NCBI GenBank assembly: GCA_963731035.1
Contig: CAVSUY010000004.1
Span: 24,457 to 88,456 of the forward strand
Length of the DNA stretch: 64,000 nt
Direction: 5' to 3'
Source of the DNA: JAANXG01 sp963731035
GTDB taxonomy: Bacteria; Pseudomonadota; Gammaproteobacteria; Arenicellales; JAANXG01
The position numbers and the translations under genes were made by a program. The notes under the pieces are model-generated. The model had not been told where the DNA came from. It did not search any database and saw only the letters and a list, made by a program, of their open reading frames with translations. Shown in pieces: positions 40,934-50,701 of the stretch; position 1 is the first letter of the stretch; every line of letters starts with the position of its first letter.

Positions 40934-41224
40934 ATGAACGATAAATCAAGCAAAGCTACCGATAACCGGGCCATCTGGAGACGGGCGCTGTTCATGCTTC
41001 TGTTCGCTGTCATCTATCAGGTCGCGAAGATCGTGATTTTTTTCGTCGTGGTCTTTCAGTTTCTGTGCGTCCTGATCAGCGGTGACCGGAACAGGCAGGT
41101 CCTTGAGCTGGGTCAAGGTCTGAGCAGCTATGTCTATGAAATACTCCAGTTCATGACTTTCAATAGCGAGCGGTTGCCCTTTCCGTTCAGTCCGTGGCCG
41201 GAGACCGGTAGCCGCAGCTCCTGA
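40934..41224 (+). CDS. DUF4389-type small membrane protein
   Basis: 96 residues from the ATG at 40934. One or two membrane segments (LFAVIYQVAKIVIFFVVVFQFLCVLISG) are followed by a loop with LGQGLSSYVYEILQFMTFNSE. This block is typical of DUF4389. Function unknown; stands alone between the MarR gene and a second small membrane protein. Confidence 0.8.
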   Translation: MNDKSSKATDNRAIWRRALFMLLFAVIYQVAKIVIFFVVVFQFLCVLISGDRNRQVLELGQGLSSYVYEILQFMTFNSERLPFPFSPWPETGSRSS

Positions 41225-41373
41225 TTCGTTGCCGCGCGCCGGCGGTGTTCGGTGCTGTGCAACCGGCTGCGGGGGATCTGTCGTGAAGCGAAGCGTTCTC
41301 CGTATGCGTCACCATGGCGGCCGATGTTGTCGATCAAGTCGCTGATGCAAGAGATGAAACGATAGGGGATCGC

Positions 41374-41823
41374 ATGGAGCCATCGATGTGGATGCAGACG
41401 GTTGCGGCGTGGATTGTGCCCGTCAAGTCGGATCTGGTCATGGCCGGCGGGGTTCTCAGCGCGATCACCGCGGTCTTTCACCTGACATTCTGGCGGCGGT
41501 TCAACTGGCGCCAGGACCTGCGCAGCCTCACCTTCGTAAATCGTGGAATGGTCCAGATCCTTAATCTGAGCGTGGCGTTCGTGCTCGCGATTTTCGCCTA
41601 TCTGTCCCTGGCTCTCGCCGATGATCTCACCTCTTCGCAGCTGGGCAGCCGGCTGCTTGCGCTGATCACCTTGTTCTGGCTGGCCCGGGCGGTCGAGCAG
41701 GCCGTGTTCTTCCGACTCCGCAGGCGTAGCTCTCGCGTCTCGTTCGTGATCTTCCTGCTTGGCGGCTCCCTGTACGGCGCTCCCGCTCTGGTCGCGCTGT
41801 GGCGGGAGCTGGCGTCGACCTGA
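41374..41823 (+). CDS. Uncharacterised membrane protein, about 149 aa
   Basis: From the Met at 41374 (MEPSMW; the open frame begins at 41314) the protein has about four hydrophobic helices: LVMAGGVLSAITAVFHLTF, ILNLSVAFVLAIFAYLSLALA, LLALITLFWLARAVEQAVFF and FVIFLLGGSLYGAPALVAL. No known domain is recognised. Stands upstream of avtA on the same strand; 108 bp separate them. Confidence 0.7.
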   Translation: MEPSMWMQTVAAWIVPVKSDLVMAGGVLSAITAVFHLTFWRRFNWRQDLRSLTFVNRGMVQILNLSVAFVLAIFAYLSLALADDLTSSQLGSRLLALITLFWLARAVEQAVFFRLRRRSSRVSFVIFLLGGSLYGAPALVALWRELAST

Positions 41824-41931
41824 ATCCTGCCGGTCCCTGCCCAACGGGCATGTCGGCCGGGCATTCCATTTGTCAGCGGCTCGCGCCAGGGTTATTCTTC
41901 AAGGACAGTTTGAACGTACCGCGGTGACTTC

Positions 41932-43200
41932 ATGAAGTTGTCAGAGTTCGGAGCCAAGTTGTCGGCGCAAACCGGCATCGTAAGCCTCATGGATGACCTG
42001 GGAGAGGCAGTGTCCTCCGGGCGGTCCTTTCGAATGCTCGGTGGGGGCAACCCGGCGCGGATACCCGCGGTGGAGGCCCGTTTTCGCCGGTCCATGCAGC
42101 GCATGCTGGACAACGGTGACCAGTTCGAAAGGATGATCGGCGTCTACGACGGCCCCCAGGGAAACGCGGAGCTCATCGAGGCGCTGGCCGACCTGTTCCG
42201 CGGAGAATTCGGCTGGAACACGGGCCCCGAGAATATTCTCGTCACCAATGGCAGCCAGTCGGCATTCTTCGCCCTGTTCAACATGTTTGCCGGCCGGCGC
42301 AGTGACGGCAGCCACGGCAAGATACTGCTGCCCATCACTCCGGAGTACATCGGCTACGCGGACACCGGTATCCAGGACCCCATCTTCGATTCCCACCGTC
42401 CGACCATCGATACCCTGGAAGACGGATTTTTCAAGTACCGGGTGAACTTCGACGATATCCGGGTCGATGACTCGATCGGTGCGATCTGCATGTCCCGACC
42501 GACCAACCCCACGGGCAACGTCCTGACCGACGACGAGGTCGCCAAGCTTGCCGGCCTGGCGGCCGGGCATGACGTGCCCTTGATCGTCGACGATGCCTAC
42601 GGCGCGCCGTTCCCGAACATCATCTTCTCGTCGGCGACACCGATGTGGGACGACAACACGATTCTCTGCCTCAGCCTGTCCAAGCTGGGGCTCCCCGGCG
42701 TGCGCACCGGGATCATAGTTGCCAACCGGGAGATCGTCCGCGCCCTGTCGAGCATGGCCGCGATTATGAGCCTGGCCCCGGGCAGCTTCGGCCCCGGCCT
42801 CGTCGCGGACCTGGTCAAGAGCCGGGAAATCATCTCCTTGAGCAATGAAGTCATACGCCCGTACTACCAGCAGCGCGTGCAGCAGGCGATTCAATGGATA
42901 CAGTACGCCATGCAGGGCTACCCCTGCTACATCCACAAGCCCGAGGGCGCGATCTTCCTGTGGCTGTGGTTCCCGGAGCTGCCCATCACCAGCCAGGAGC
43001 TTTACCAGCGGCTCAAGGACCGCGGCGTACTGGTCATCGCCGGACAGCATTTCTTTCCCGGCATAGAGGCCGACTGGCGGCACCGCTACGAGTGCATTCG
43101 CGTGACCTATTCGCAGAATCCCGCCGATGTGGAAGCGGGGCTCGGCATCATCGCGGAAGAGGTCATCCGGGCTTTCGACAAGCAGCGGCAGACCGCCTGA
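41932..43200 (+). CDS. avtA: Valine--pyruvate aminotransferase
   Basis: 422 residues (E. coli AvtA 417), fold-type I PLP enzyme. FRMLGGGNPARIPAVE and SRPTNPTGNVLTDDEV are family blocks, PLP-binding Lys is in CLSLSKLGLPGVRTG, and VDDAYGAPFP holds the cofactor Asp. Exchanges the amino group between valine and pyruvate (alanine formation). Starts at ATG 41932. The small GIY-YIG gene starts 14 bases after its stop. Confidence 0.92.
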   Translation: MKLSEFGAKLSAQTGIVSLMDDLGEAVSSGRSFRMLGGGNPARIPAVEARFRRSMQRMLDNGDQFERMIGVYDGPQGNAELIEALADLFRGEFGWNTGPENILVTNGSQSAFFALFNMFAGRRSDGSHGKILLPITPEYIGYADTGIQDPIFDSHRPTIDTLEDGFFKYRVNFDDIRVDDSIGAICMSRPTNPTGNVLTDDEVAKLAGLAAGHDVPLIVDDAYGAPFPNIIFSSATPMWDDNTILCLSLSKLGLPGVRTGIIVANREIVRALSSMAAIMSLAPGSFGPGLVADLVKSREIISLSNEVIRPYYQQRVQQAIQWIQYAMQGYPCYIHKPEGAIFLWLWFPELPITSQELYQRLKDRGVLVIAGQHFFPGIEADWRHRYECIRVTYSQNPADVEAGLGIIAEEVIRAFDKQRQTA

Positions 43201-43213
43201 GCATCCGTAGGCC

Positions 43214-43459
43214 GTGTCCTGGTTCGTGTACATGCTGAGGTGCGCGGACGGGAGTTTGTACACGGGTGTCGCCAAAGACACCGACAAGCGGTTGGCGGAG
43301 CACAACGCTGGAAAGGGCGCCAAGTACACGCGCGGGCGCACTCCGGTGTCACTGATGTACAAAGAGCGCTGCGCCGACCAGAGCCGAGCCGCGCAGCGCG
43401 AGCACGTGATCAAGCGGATGAGCCGCGTTCAGAAGCTCAGGCTTGCCGCCAAGCCTTGA
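43214..43459 (+). CDS. GIY-YIG nuclease-fold protein, YhbQ-like
   Basis: 81 residues from a GTG at 43214. WFVYMLRCADGSLYTGVAKD is the GIY...YIG region of the UvrC-like group (GIY is V-Y here and YIG is YTG), followed by KRLAEHNAGKGAKYTRGRTPVSL, a usual family stretch. Mostly single-domain proteins of unknown DNA-related function. Tight spacing after avtA suggests co-transcription. Confidence 0.88.
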   Translation: MSWFVYMLRCADGSLYTGVAKDTDKRLAEHNAGKGAKYTRGRTPVSLMYKERCADQSRAAQREHVIKRMSRVQKLRLAAKP

Positions 43460-43721
43460 CACCGACCGGGACCCGCCGTCCTTGCGAGGCGGCGCAGTCC
43501 GCCTCGGCAATCCAGAGGTTTGATGGAAACGAGGGAGTCGCTGCGTGGTAGGGGCGTGTGGATTGTTGGCAGGGGTTCATGCCTTTACGCCCATCCCTTC
43601 GTTCGGTGGGGTTGGATCTGGTTGCATCAGTGCTTATCCGAGGGTGCCACTGCATAGGCATGGGTTGGGGAGAGGCTTTGGTCAGACAGGCAGCATCCCA
43701 ACAGCCCCGCCGCCGCTTGAG

Positions 43722-44606
43722 TCACTTCTCCATCAGCTCCCGGCGCCTGGTCATCAGCCGATCGATGATGGGCGTGAACATGGTCTCCATGGCCAGGCCG
43801 ATTTTGCCGCCGGGCACCACGATGGTGTTGCGGCGGGACATGAAGGAGCCGTGCAGCATGGCCAGGAGGTAGGGAAAGTCAATGCCGAACTTGTCCGGAT
43901 CCCGGAAGCGGATCACCACGAAACTCTCGTCGGCCGTGGGGATGTCGCGGGCGATGAAAGGATTCGAGGTGTCCACAGTGGGTACCCGCTGGAAATTGAT
44001 ATCGGTCCGGGAGAACTGAGGCACGATGTAATGCACGTAGTCGTGCATGCGCCGCAGGATGTTGTCCCGGACGTCCGCGTGCTCATAGCCGCGCGTGCTG
44101 GTATCACGGTGAATCTTCTGGATCCACTCGAGATTGACGATCGGCACCACCCCGATCAGCAGGTCGACGTGCTTTGCGGCGTTGACGTCCTCGTGCTTCA
44201 CGGCGCCGTGTAGTCCTTCGTAAAAAAGCAGGTCCGTGTGCTCGGGAATGGACTTCCACGGGGTGAAAGTGCCGGATTCAGCTCCGTATTCAGCAGCTTG
44301 CCGGTCGTCGTGCAGGTAGAAGCGGCGCATGCCCGTTCCGGATTCGCCGTATTGCTGAAACAGCTCGGCGATCTTGTCGAAGTGGTTTGCTTCGGGCCCG
44401 AAGTGGCTGAGGTTGCTTCCTTCCGCCAACGCGACCTCGATTCGCTGGTGCATCTCATCGCGGCCGTAGCGGTGAAAGCTGTCCCCCTCCACGATGCAGG
44501 CATTGATATGCTCGCGATAGAAGATGTGCTCAAAAGCGGTGCGCACGGTGCTGGTCCCGGCGCCCGACGAGCCGGTGACCGCGATGACGGGGTATTGAAC
44601 GGACAT
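43722..44606 (-). CDS. prk: Phosphoribulokinase
   Basis: 294 residues from the ATG at 44606, the proteobacterial class I Prk size. Phosphorylates ribulose 5-phosphate to RuBP, feeding RuBisCO. P-loop VTGSSGAGTSTV (9-20), the EGDSFHRYGRDEMH block and EGLHGAVKHEDVN are intact. It reads away from the divergent CbbR-like gene. No cbbL/S is in the window. The open frame extends 43 codons upstream without homology. Confidence 0.95.
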   Translation of the reverse strand: MSVQYPVIAVTGSSGAGTSTVRTAFEHIFYREHINACIVEGDSFHRYGRDEMHQRIEVALAEGSNLSHFGPEANHFDKIAELFQQYGESGTGMRRFYLHDDRQAAEYGAESGTFTPWKSIPEHTDLLFYEGLHGAVKHEDVNAAKHVDLLIGVVPIVNLEWIQKIHRDTSTRGYEHADVRDNILRRMHDYVHYIVPQFSRTDINFQRVPTVDTSNPFIARDIPTADESFVVIRFRDPDKFGIDFPYLLAMLHGSFMSRRNTIVVPGGKIGLAMETMFTPIIDRLMTRRRELMEK

Positions 44607-44733
44607 TCTATATCCTTGAACGATCTTGCCGGTGATCGGCGGCGTTGTGCAAAAAACAGTTCCGAACGGTTCTATAAGCCGGAATATGCCATTATTATTG
44701 CCTCGACAGGGAACGCTTGTCCTGAATACGACC
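44607..44733. promoter_or_regulatory. prk-cbbR divergent promoter region
   Basis: 127 bp between the divergent starts. It has an AT-rich part with ttctataagccggaatatgcc (about 44670-44690), whose TAA-N7-TAT is similar to a LysR-type TNA-N7-TNA half-site pair. An operator here is expected because CbbR regulators usually act on adjacent Calvin genes, but the exact site is only a suggestion. Confidence 0.4.
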
Positions 44734-45663
44734 ATGCATGTGACAATCCGCCAATTGAAGGTCTTTGACTCGGTGGCCCGCCACCTGAGCTATACCAAGG
44801 CCGCGGACGATCTCCACCTGACCCAGCCGGCGGTATCCATGCAGATCAAGCAGCTCGAGCGGGCGGTGGACCTGCCGCTCTTCGAGGTGCTGGGAAAAAA
44901 GGTGTATCTGACCCATGCCGGCGAAACGTTCCACGCCCACGTGAAGCGGATACTGGCTCAGCTGAAGCACGCCGCCGAGGAGATGGACGCGTTGAAGGGC
45001 GTCGACGCCGGACGGGTCCGGGTGGCAATCGCGTCCACGGTCAACTACTTTGCCGCACGCTTGATCGCCAGGTTCTGTCAGCTCCACCAGAACGTGACCA
45101 TCAATCTCGAGGTGACCAACAGGGAAACCCTCTTGCAGCGCCTGGAAGCCAACGAGCCGGACATGGTCCTCATGGGTCAGCCCCCGGACGACCTGGAGCT
45201 GGATGCCACGCCGTTCATGAGCAATCCCCTGGTGGCCATATCCGCGCCGGACCACCCCCTGCTGCGCTGCGGGCGTATCACCCTGGAGGACCTCGCCGAG
45301 CAGCGCCTGATCATGCGCGAGCCCGGTTCAGGGACGCGCAATGCCATCGAGAGGGTGTTCCGGGAGAAGGGCATCGAGCCGGTCAGCCGGACCGAGATGA
45401 CCAGCAACGAAGCCATCAAGCAGGTGGTGGAAGCGGGCCTGGGCATCGCCATCGTTTCCCGCCACACCGTGGAGCTGGAGTTGAGCGTCGACAGGCTGGC
45501 GGAGGTGCCGGTGGAAACCTTCCCCATTCTGCGCAAGTGGTACATCGCCCAACGCGTAAACAAGCGCCTTTCCCCGGCGGCCCAGGCGTTCAAGGAATTC
45601 GTCCTGGCCGAAGGCCGCGCCCAGGAAGCCGGCCTCCACCACGCCGTGGAAGCGTCCGCCTAG
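44734..45663 (+). CDS. cbbR: LysR-family regulator of the CbbR type
   Basis: 309 residues from the ATG at 44734. N-terminal helix-turn-helix TIRQLKVFDSVARHLSYTKAAD...TQPAVSMQIKQLE and the C-terminal effector domain with REPGSGTRNAIERVF are those of CbbR activators of the Calvin cycle. The call depends partly on its divergent position from prk. The open frame upstream to 44626 is not conserved. Confidence 0.9.
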   Translation: MHVTIRQLKVFDSVARHLSYTKAADDLHLTQPAVSMQIKQLERAVDLPLFEVLGKKVYLTHAGETFHAHVKRILAQLKHAAEEMDALKGVDAGRVRVAIASTVNYFAARLIARFCQLHQNVTINLEVTNRETLLQRLEANEPDMVLMGQPPDDLELDATPFMSNPLVAISAPDHPLLRCGRITLEDLAEQRLIMREPGSGTRNAIERVFREKGIEPVSRTEMTSNEAIKQVVEAGLGIAIVSRHTVELELSVDRLAEVPVETFPILRKWYIAQRVNKRLSPAAQAFKEFVLAEGRAQEAGLHHAVEASA

Positions 45664-45740
45664 AAACCCCGGATTGTAGGAGCGAATTCATCCTCGATCG
45701 AACAGTCGAGGCACTGGCTTGCTCGACTTCGTGCCGGGCC

Positions 45741-46598
45741 CTACACCAACCACCCGAACGTCTTCCGAAACAACACACTCCCCGGATCCGCCAGCCGCTC
45801 CACCACGTCGAAATGATCCACGTCGGGCTCCACGTAGCGCTCCGCCCGGGCGCCGGCCGCCGACCACCGCTCCACGAGGGCGTTGGTCTGCTCATGGAAG
45901 GCGACCGTTTCAGCGCCGCCGACCACGGCCAGCACCGGTGTCCCGGGCCGAGGCTGGAGAAGCAAGGGACTGCACTGCCGGGCCGCGTCGGCATCGATGC
46001 GGGCGGCGTCGTTGATCGACGTATGCCTGAGCGGTTCCAGGTCATACACGCCGCTGATTGGAACGCCTGCCTTGACCAGATCCGCCGGCAGGCCGCTCTC
46101 GTACGCATTCCAATTCGTCGCCAGCATCATCGCGGTCAGGTGCCCGCCCGCGGAGTGCCCGGTCACATTGAGGCGTTCCGGGCACAGGCCGTAGCGATCG
46201 GCGCTGCGATACAGCCAGGCGAAGCCGCGTCGGACCTCCTCGGTGATGCCGGAGACGGTGGTCTGGGGACACAAGGTGTACCCCATTACCACGAAGCTCA
46301 CCCCGCGGGTGACGAAGGGCTCGGCCAGAAAACTGTAGGCGGATTTGTCGCCCCGCTGCCAGTAGCCGCCATGAAGATAGACGAGCGTGGGGGCCTGGTC
46401 CCCGGCCGTAAAGATATCCAATCGCTGGCGCTGTGCGGTTCCGTAGGCTACGTCCAGGATTCCGTCGGCGCGGGCCCGGAATTCCCCGCTGCGATCCATC
46501 CAGTTCTTGACCACCTGGTCGTAGTCGTCCCTTGCCGCCCGCACGTTGTAGCCGCGTTCCAGCTCCTCGTCGATGCCGCCCGGCTCAGTCGTGTCCAC
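45741..46598 (-). CDS. Alpha/beta hydrolase, kynurenine formamidase-like
   Basis: 285 residues from a GTG at 46598. Oxyanion motif HGGYWQRGDK, nucleophile GHSAGGH, an Asp in GGAETVAFHEQ-like region and a His in VDHFDVVERL complete an intact triad. It is close to bacterial proteins annotated as KynB-like or esterase; kynurenine as substrate is unproven. It reads convergently with cbbR; a degenerate REP-like sequence lies between (about 45670-45715). Confidence 0.87.
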   Translation of the reverse strand: MDTTEPGGIDEELERGYNVRAARDDYDQVVKNWMDRSGEFRARADGILDVAYGTAQRQRLDIFTAGDQAPTLVYLHGGYWQRGDKSAYSFLAEPFVTRGVSFVVMGYTLCPQTTVSGITEEVRRGFAWLYRSADRYGLCPERLNVTGHSAGGHLTAMMLATNWNAYESGLPADLVKAGVPISGVYDLEPLRHTSINDAARIDADAARQCSPLLLQPRPGTPVLAVVGGAETVAFHEQTNALVERWSAAGARAERYVEPDVDHFDVVERLADPGSVLFRKTFGWLV

Positions 46599-46625
46599 GG
46601 TCGTGCGCGAGCCGGCCGGCGGCGC

Positions 46626-48398
46626 TCATTGGGATTGCGTCTCGTGCATTTGCGAAGCGTTTGCCATGACCCGCGTCAGGTTGAAGGGATTCAACACGCC
46701 GAGGATCTGCTCGGCGTCCAGGGAGCCGTCGATACTCACTACCGCCATGACCCGTTCGTGGCGGTCGATCTCGTGAAACGCCTGGCGCAGGGTCAGGCCG
46801 GAGCGCAGGGGGATGAACTCCGTGAGCATCGCATCCTGGGCCCGGAACTGGATGCCCTTGCGGTAGCTGATGGGGTTGATGATGCCGATCACCTGGTTGT
46901 TTTCGTCCACCACGCAGCAGGTGTTGTCGCCGCCGGTGATCATGTCTTCCTTGTGCACGAACTCGACCGCCCGGTCCATGATGTCGTTGATCATGATCTG
47001 CGAGTTCATATCGGCGAACAGACCCTGCGGCACGTTCCGGCCGCGGCGCATGAGCTTGAGGGTGTAAATGTCGCCCTTGAGAAAGTAGTGCCGCACCGAA
47101 TAGGCCACCGCCACGCCGACCATGATGGGCAGCACCACCACGTAATCGAGCGTCAGCTCGTAAGTCATGATTGCCGCCGTCATCGGGGCGCTGGTGGTGG
47201 CGGCGACCATCGACGCCATACCTACCAGTGCCAGCGTGACGGGGTCTACGCCAAGCTCGGGGAACAGCGCCGATAAGGCATATCCAAACACGCCCCCCAC
47301 CGTCGCGCCCAGGTACAGGGAAGGCGAAAACACGCCGCCGGATCCTCCCGAGCCAATGGTGAGCATCGTCGCCAGAAGCTTGCCGCCCAGAAGCACCAAG
47401 AGTATCCAGGGTGAAGACAGAGTACCGGAGACGATGTCCTGGATGGTGGCGTAGCCCACGCCCTGCACGTAGTAGTGCCCCGTCCACTCGTGCAGGCCGT
47501 AGAAGAGGAGCCCCAACACCAGCATGCCGAGCATGTGCCGCTTGTAGGGTCCGAATCGTCCCAAGGGCAGGTGATCAAACCACTCCTCGCTCCAGTAGAC
47601 GCTCTTGATGAACACCAGCGCCAGCAGCCCCACCACGGCCCCGAACGGAAAATAGACCGCGAGGACCAGGGGGTTGCCGGTCTCCGCTGCCAATGCCGCA
47701 GCGGGTATGTGAAACGCCGGGTCAGGCCCTATCAGATAGCGGCCGACATTGGCCGCGATGACGGAGGAAATGATGACCGGCATTAGCGTCCTGCTGTTGA
47801 CCGAAAGCAGCAGCAGCTCGATCGAGAACAGGATGCCCCCGAGCGGCGCGTTGAACGTGGCGGCGATACCGCCACTGGCGCCGCAGGCGATCAGCAGGTT
47901 GCGCTGGCTCATTGGCAGCTTGATCCACTGCGCGAACACCGAACTGAACGCTGCACTGATCTGCACGATCGGGCCCTCGCGGCCGAGGGAGCCGCCGGTA
48001 CCGATGGTTATGGCGGAAGCGATGGCCTTGATGACGCTCACGACCCCGCGGATCCGGCCCCGGCGGTAGTAGATCGCCTCCATGACTTCGGGAACACCGT
48101 GGCCCTTTGCTTCGGGTGCGAAGTTCTCGATGAGCCAGATCACCACAATCCCGCCGATCACGGGCACAAAAATGACCAGCCAGCCCCAGTTCGAAGGTCC
48201 GGTGTGCACGTTGGCGTCGTAGAGCAGGGAGAAATGCCCGAAAAACGCGAAGTTGTGGATCAGCCCGATCAGGAGCCGGAACGCCCATGCCGCGACACCG
48301 GCCAGCAGGCCGATCATCGTGGCTATCACAAAAAGGCGCCGGGAGCCCCAGCCCCTCAGCTGAGCGTCTTGTTGGTGTGTGGTTGTCTCAGCGGCCAA
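46626..48398 (-). CDS. ClC-family chloride channel/transporter with CBS pair
   Basis: 590 residues. About 10-12 membrane helices form the ClC fold: selectivity signatures GTGGSLGREGPIVQ and GSGGSGGVFSPSLYLGA are present. The C-terminal cytoplasmic part has a CBS pair (QIMINDIMDRAVEFVHKED...FRAQDAMLTEFIPLR). The bridging Glu after GREGP suggests a Cl-/H+ exchanger. The open frame begins at a TTG at 48398 with no strong Shine-Dalgarno, so the exact start is uncertain. The gene ends 28 bp before the hydrolase start. Confidence 0.92.
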   Translation of the reverse strand: MAAETTTHQQDAQLRGWGSRRLFVIATMIGLLAGVAAWAFRLLIGLIHNFAFFGHFSLLYDANVHTGPSNWGWLVIFVPVIGGIVVIWLIENFAPEAKGHGVPEVMEAIYYRRGRIRGVVSVIKAIASAITIGTGGSLGREGPIVQISAAFSSVFAQWIKLPMSQRNLLIACGASGGIAATFNAPLGGILFSIELLLLSVNSRTLMPVIISSVIAANVGRYLIGPDPAFHIPAAALAAETGNPLVLAVYFPFGAVVGLLALVFIKSVYWSEEWFDHLPLGRFGPYKRHMLGMLVLGLLFYGLHEWTGHYYVQGVGYATIQDIVSGTLSSPWILLVLLGGKLLATMLTIGSGGSGGVFSPSLYLGATVGGVFGYALSALFPELGVDPVTLALVGMASMVAATTSAPMTAAIMTYELTLDYVVVLPIMVGVAVAYSVRHYFLKGDIYTLKLMRRGRNVPQGLFADMNSQIMINDIMDRAVEFVHKEDMITGGDNTCCVVDENNQVIGIINPISYRKGIQFRAQDAMLTEFIPLRSGLTLRQAFHEIDRHERVMAVVSIDGSLDAEQILGVLNPFNLTRVMANASQMHETQSQ

Positions 48399-48675
48399 AC
48401 GGAAAAATCGTGATTTCTAAGGTCAATAACAACCCGGCCCTTGTCAGGGCACCGGGCTTGTCCCATGCAAACAGGGGCGCTCGCAGCGCCGAAGGCGGGT
48501 AGCCCGATATTACGCGCTAGAGGTGCCTGACTTCAAACGGCAGCCACCGAACCGGGCCCGGAACGATCCGAATGGGGAACCCGGACACCGGTCAGACGCC
48601 CGCCGTCACCAGGCAAACAGCTACCCCGAACCCCAGGGCCGCGGTGGCCAAAGCGAACGCGACAGCGACCGGGCG

Positions 48676-50250
48676 CTATCCGTCGCGGAAATAGGCTTCC
48701 AGGTAGGCCTCGAAAGGCAGCGGGTCGGAGCCCTCGAGACGTTTCTGCTCGGCGAGGGAGTCGCGGGCCGCTTTCATGAATCGCCGGCGGGTCTCGGTGG
48801 GCAGGTCCCGGGAGAGAAAATACTCCTGGCGTTCTTTTGAAATTCGTAAAGCGAATTGCACGAATTCCTCTTCGCGTTCCTGCATCTCCTTCAGCATCCT
48901 TGCGGAGGGAGTCTGTTCCGGCGCCTCGATGCGGGGGCGGAGGGCGTCAAGATTTTCCCGGTACCGCGATGCGCGGTGCGCATCATCCAAAAGGGTTGCC
49001 GGCCCGTGAAATGATTCGAACAATTCTTCGAGCCATCGGCTCAGCAGGATTTCCCGGCCGTCTGCGCGGACGAGTTGCAGCGACGGGTCGCGGCCCCGGC
49101 GGGCCACCAGTCCCTGATTCCGGTTTATCCTGCCTCGTTCGTGGGCATCAATGGGGGGGCTATCCCGAAGCAGACAGAACAACATCAGTGTCTCCATGAA
49201 CAGGAGCTGCTCGTCGTCTATCCCCAGTGGTTGAAATGGATTCAGGTCGAGCGCCCGAATCTCCACGTACTCGACCCCGGCCCGGCGCAGGGCGGTGGTC
49301 GGTTTCTCGCCGGAGCGGGCCACGGCTTTCGGCCGCACGAAGCTGTAGTACTCGTTCTCGATTTGCAGCACGTTGGTATTGAGCTGCCTCCATTCCCCGT
49401 TCACGCGGGTGCCGATACGCTCGTACTCCGGGTCGGACGTGGTGATGGCGCGCCGCAGGCTGTCGACGTACTCGTCCAGGCTGTTATAAGAGATGCCCAG
49501 TGCAGCCTGCGCCTTGTTCTTGTAACCGATGTCGCTCATGCGAAGCGACGTCCCCCACGGCTCGTAGAAGGTGTTGCTTCGGAACTCCTGGAAGTCGAGG
49601 TTCTCGCCATGGGTGAAGGATTTGCAGATGGCGGGGGAGGCGCCGAAGAGATAAGGCACGATCCAGCCGTAGCGCTGGAAATTGCGCGTCAGCGCGAAGT
49701 AGGCGTCGGATCGGAATGTCCGGTCATCCCGGGGGTCGCCATCCACGTCCCGCAGCGCGGCGAGAAACTCGTCGGCGAATGAATAGTTGAAATGTATGCC
49801 GGAGATTGCCTGCATGGCCCTGCCGTAGCGCCAATCCAGGCCGCGACGGTAGACATGTTTCATCCGCCCCACGTTCGAGGAACCGTATTCCGCGATCGGA
49901 ATGCTGGCGTCACCACCCACGATACAGGGCATGCTGGTCGCCCACAGCAACTCCCCGTCGATGTTGTGATATGTATAGCAGTGAATGTCGTGCAGGCAGT
50001 CGAGCACGGCCTGAACAGCGGGGTACGGCGGGGTTATGAATTCGAGCAGCGCTTCGGAATAGTCAGTGGTGATCCACGGGTGGCACAGCGCCGACCCCAG
50101 AGCGGCGGGATGGGGCGTCTGCGCGACGTGGCCATCGGGGGTGACGCGCAGGCTCTCCTTCTCGATGCCCCTCAGGCTGGCCGCCAGCAGCCGCGCGTGA
50201 GCGGGCTGTGACGACAGGCTTTCTATTCGTCGTTCGACGTTTGCATTCAT
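48676..50250 (-). CDS. gshA: Glutamate--cysteine ligase
   Basis: 524 residues (E. coli 518) from the ATG at 50250. Catalyses the first step of glutathione synthesis. Family blocks include GIEKESLRVTPDGHVA at the N-terminus, ITTDYSEALLEFITP, SGIHFNYSF and GVEYVEIRALDLNPFQPLGID. The open frame extends 52 codons upstream without homology. The 277-bp gap to the ClC start shows no gene. Confidence 0.97.
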   Translation of the reverse strand: MNANVERRIESLSSQPAHARLLAASLRGIEKESLRVTPDGHVAQTPHPAALGSALCHPWITTDYSEALLEFITPPYPAVQAVLDCLHDIHCYTYHNIDGELLWATSMPCIVGGDASIPIAEYGSSNVGRMKHVYRRGLDWRYGRAMQAISGIHFNYSFADEFLAALRDVDGDPRDDRTFRSDAYFALTRNFQRYGWIVPYLFGASPAICKSFTHGENLDFQEFRSNTFYEPWGTSLRMSDIGYKNKAQAALGISYNSLDEYVDSLRRAITTSDPEYERIGTRVNGEWRQLNTNVLQIENEYYSFVRPKAVARSGEKPTTALRRAGVEYVEIRALDLNPFQPLGIDDEQLLFMETLMLFCLLRDSPPIDAHERGRINRNQGLVARRGRDPSLQLVRADGREILLSRWLEELFESFHGPATLLDDAHRASRYRENLDALRPRIEAPEQTPSARMLKEMQEREEEFVQFALRISKERQEYFLSRDLPTETRRRFMKAARDSLAEQKRLEGSDPLPFEAYLEAYFRDG

Positions 50251-50446
50251 CGCACTCAGCAACCTGCCGGTTTCTTGCCGAACCCGCGATTGTGACTGCT
50301 TGCGCGGTAGGCGCCTAGTCGGAAACCGGAATTCGGCGATGGTCAAATGTATACGGCCTGGAGCTGAGAACGATCTTGCAGTGTTCGTTGCCCCATCCGG
50401 TGGCAATCCTTAGTATCCGCCTGGTATTCCATTCGAGGTGGATTCT

Positions 50447-50683
50447 ATGAAAGCGGCTTTCGGAATCATAGTGGCGTCCATAATCCTTTCGCTCGCCCTT
50501 GCCTGGACCTTCCGCTATGACATTGTAGTGGGCACCGAGCCATTGGTGGTGTATTCGATGGACCGGTGGACCGGTGAAGTCTCGTTTATCGCCCCCAGGC
50601 GGACGGTGGAGTCCATGTCCGACGTGGAGTTCTCGCACACCCCGATCGCCAAGCTGGGGAACCTTCGACTCGAGTCCCACTGA
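50447..50683 (+). CDS. Small single-span membrane protein
   Basis: 78 residues from the ATG at 50447, which has gaggtg as Shine-Dalgarno seven bases before. One N-terminal membrane helix (FGIIVASIILSLALAWTF) is followed by a charged tail. No family is recognised. It sits alone, upstream of the structured repeat at 50702. Confidence 0.6.
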   Translation: MKAAFGIIVASIILSLALAWTFRYDIVVGTEPLVVYSMDRWTGEVSFIAPRRTVESMSDVEFSHTPIAKLGNLRLESH

Positions 50684-50701
50684 GGGGGTCGCGGCCACGA
50701 A

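Noticed and set aside
41941..43413. 490-codon minus-strand frame opposite avtA
   Set aside because: AvtA is clear on the plus strand; the opposite frame is compositional.
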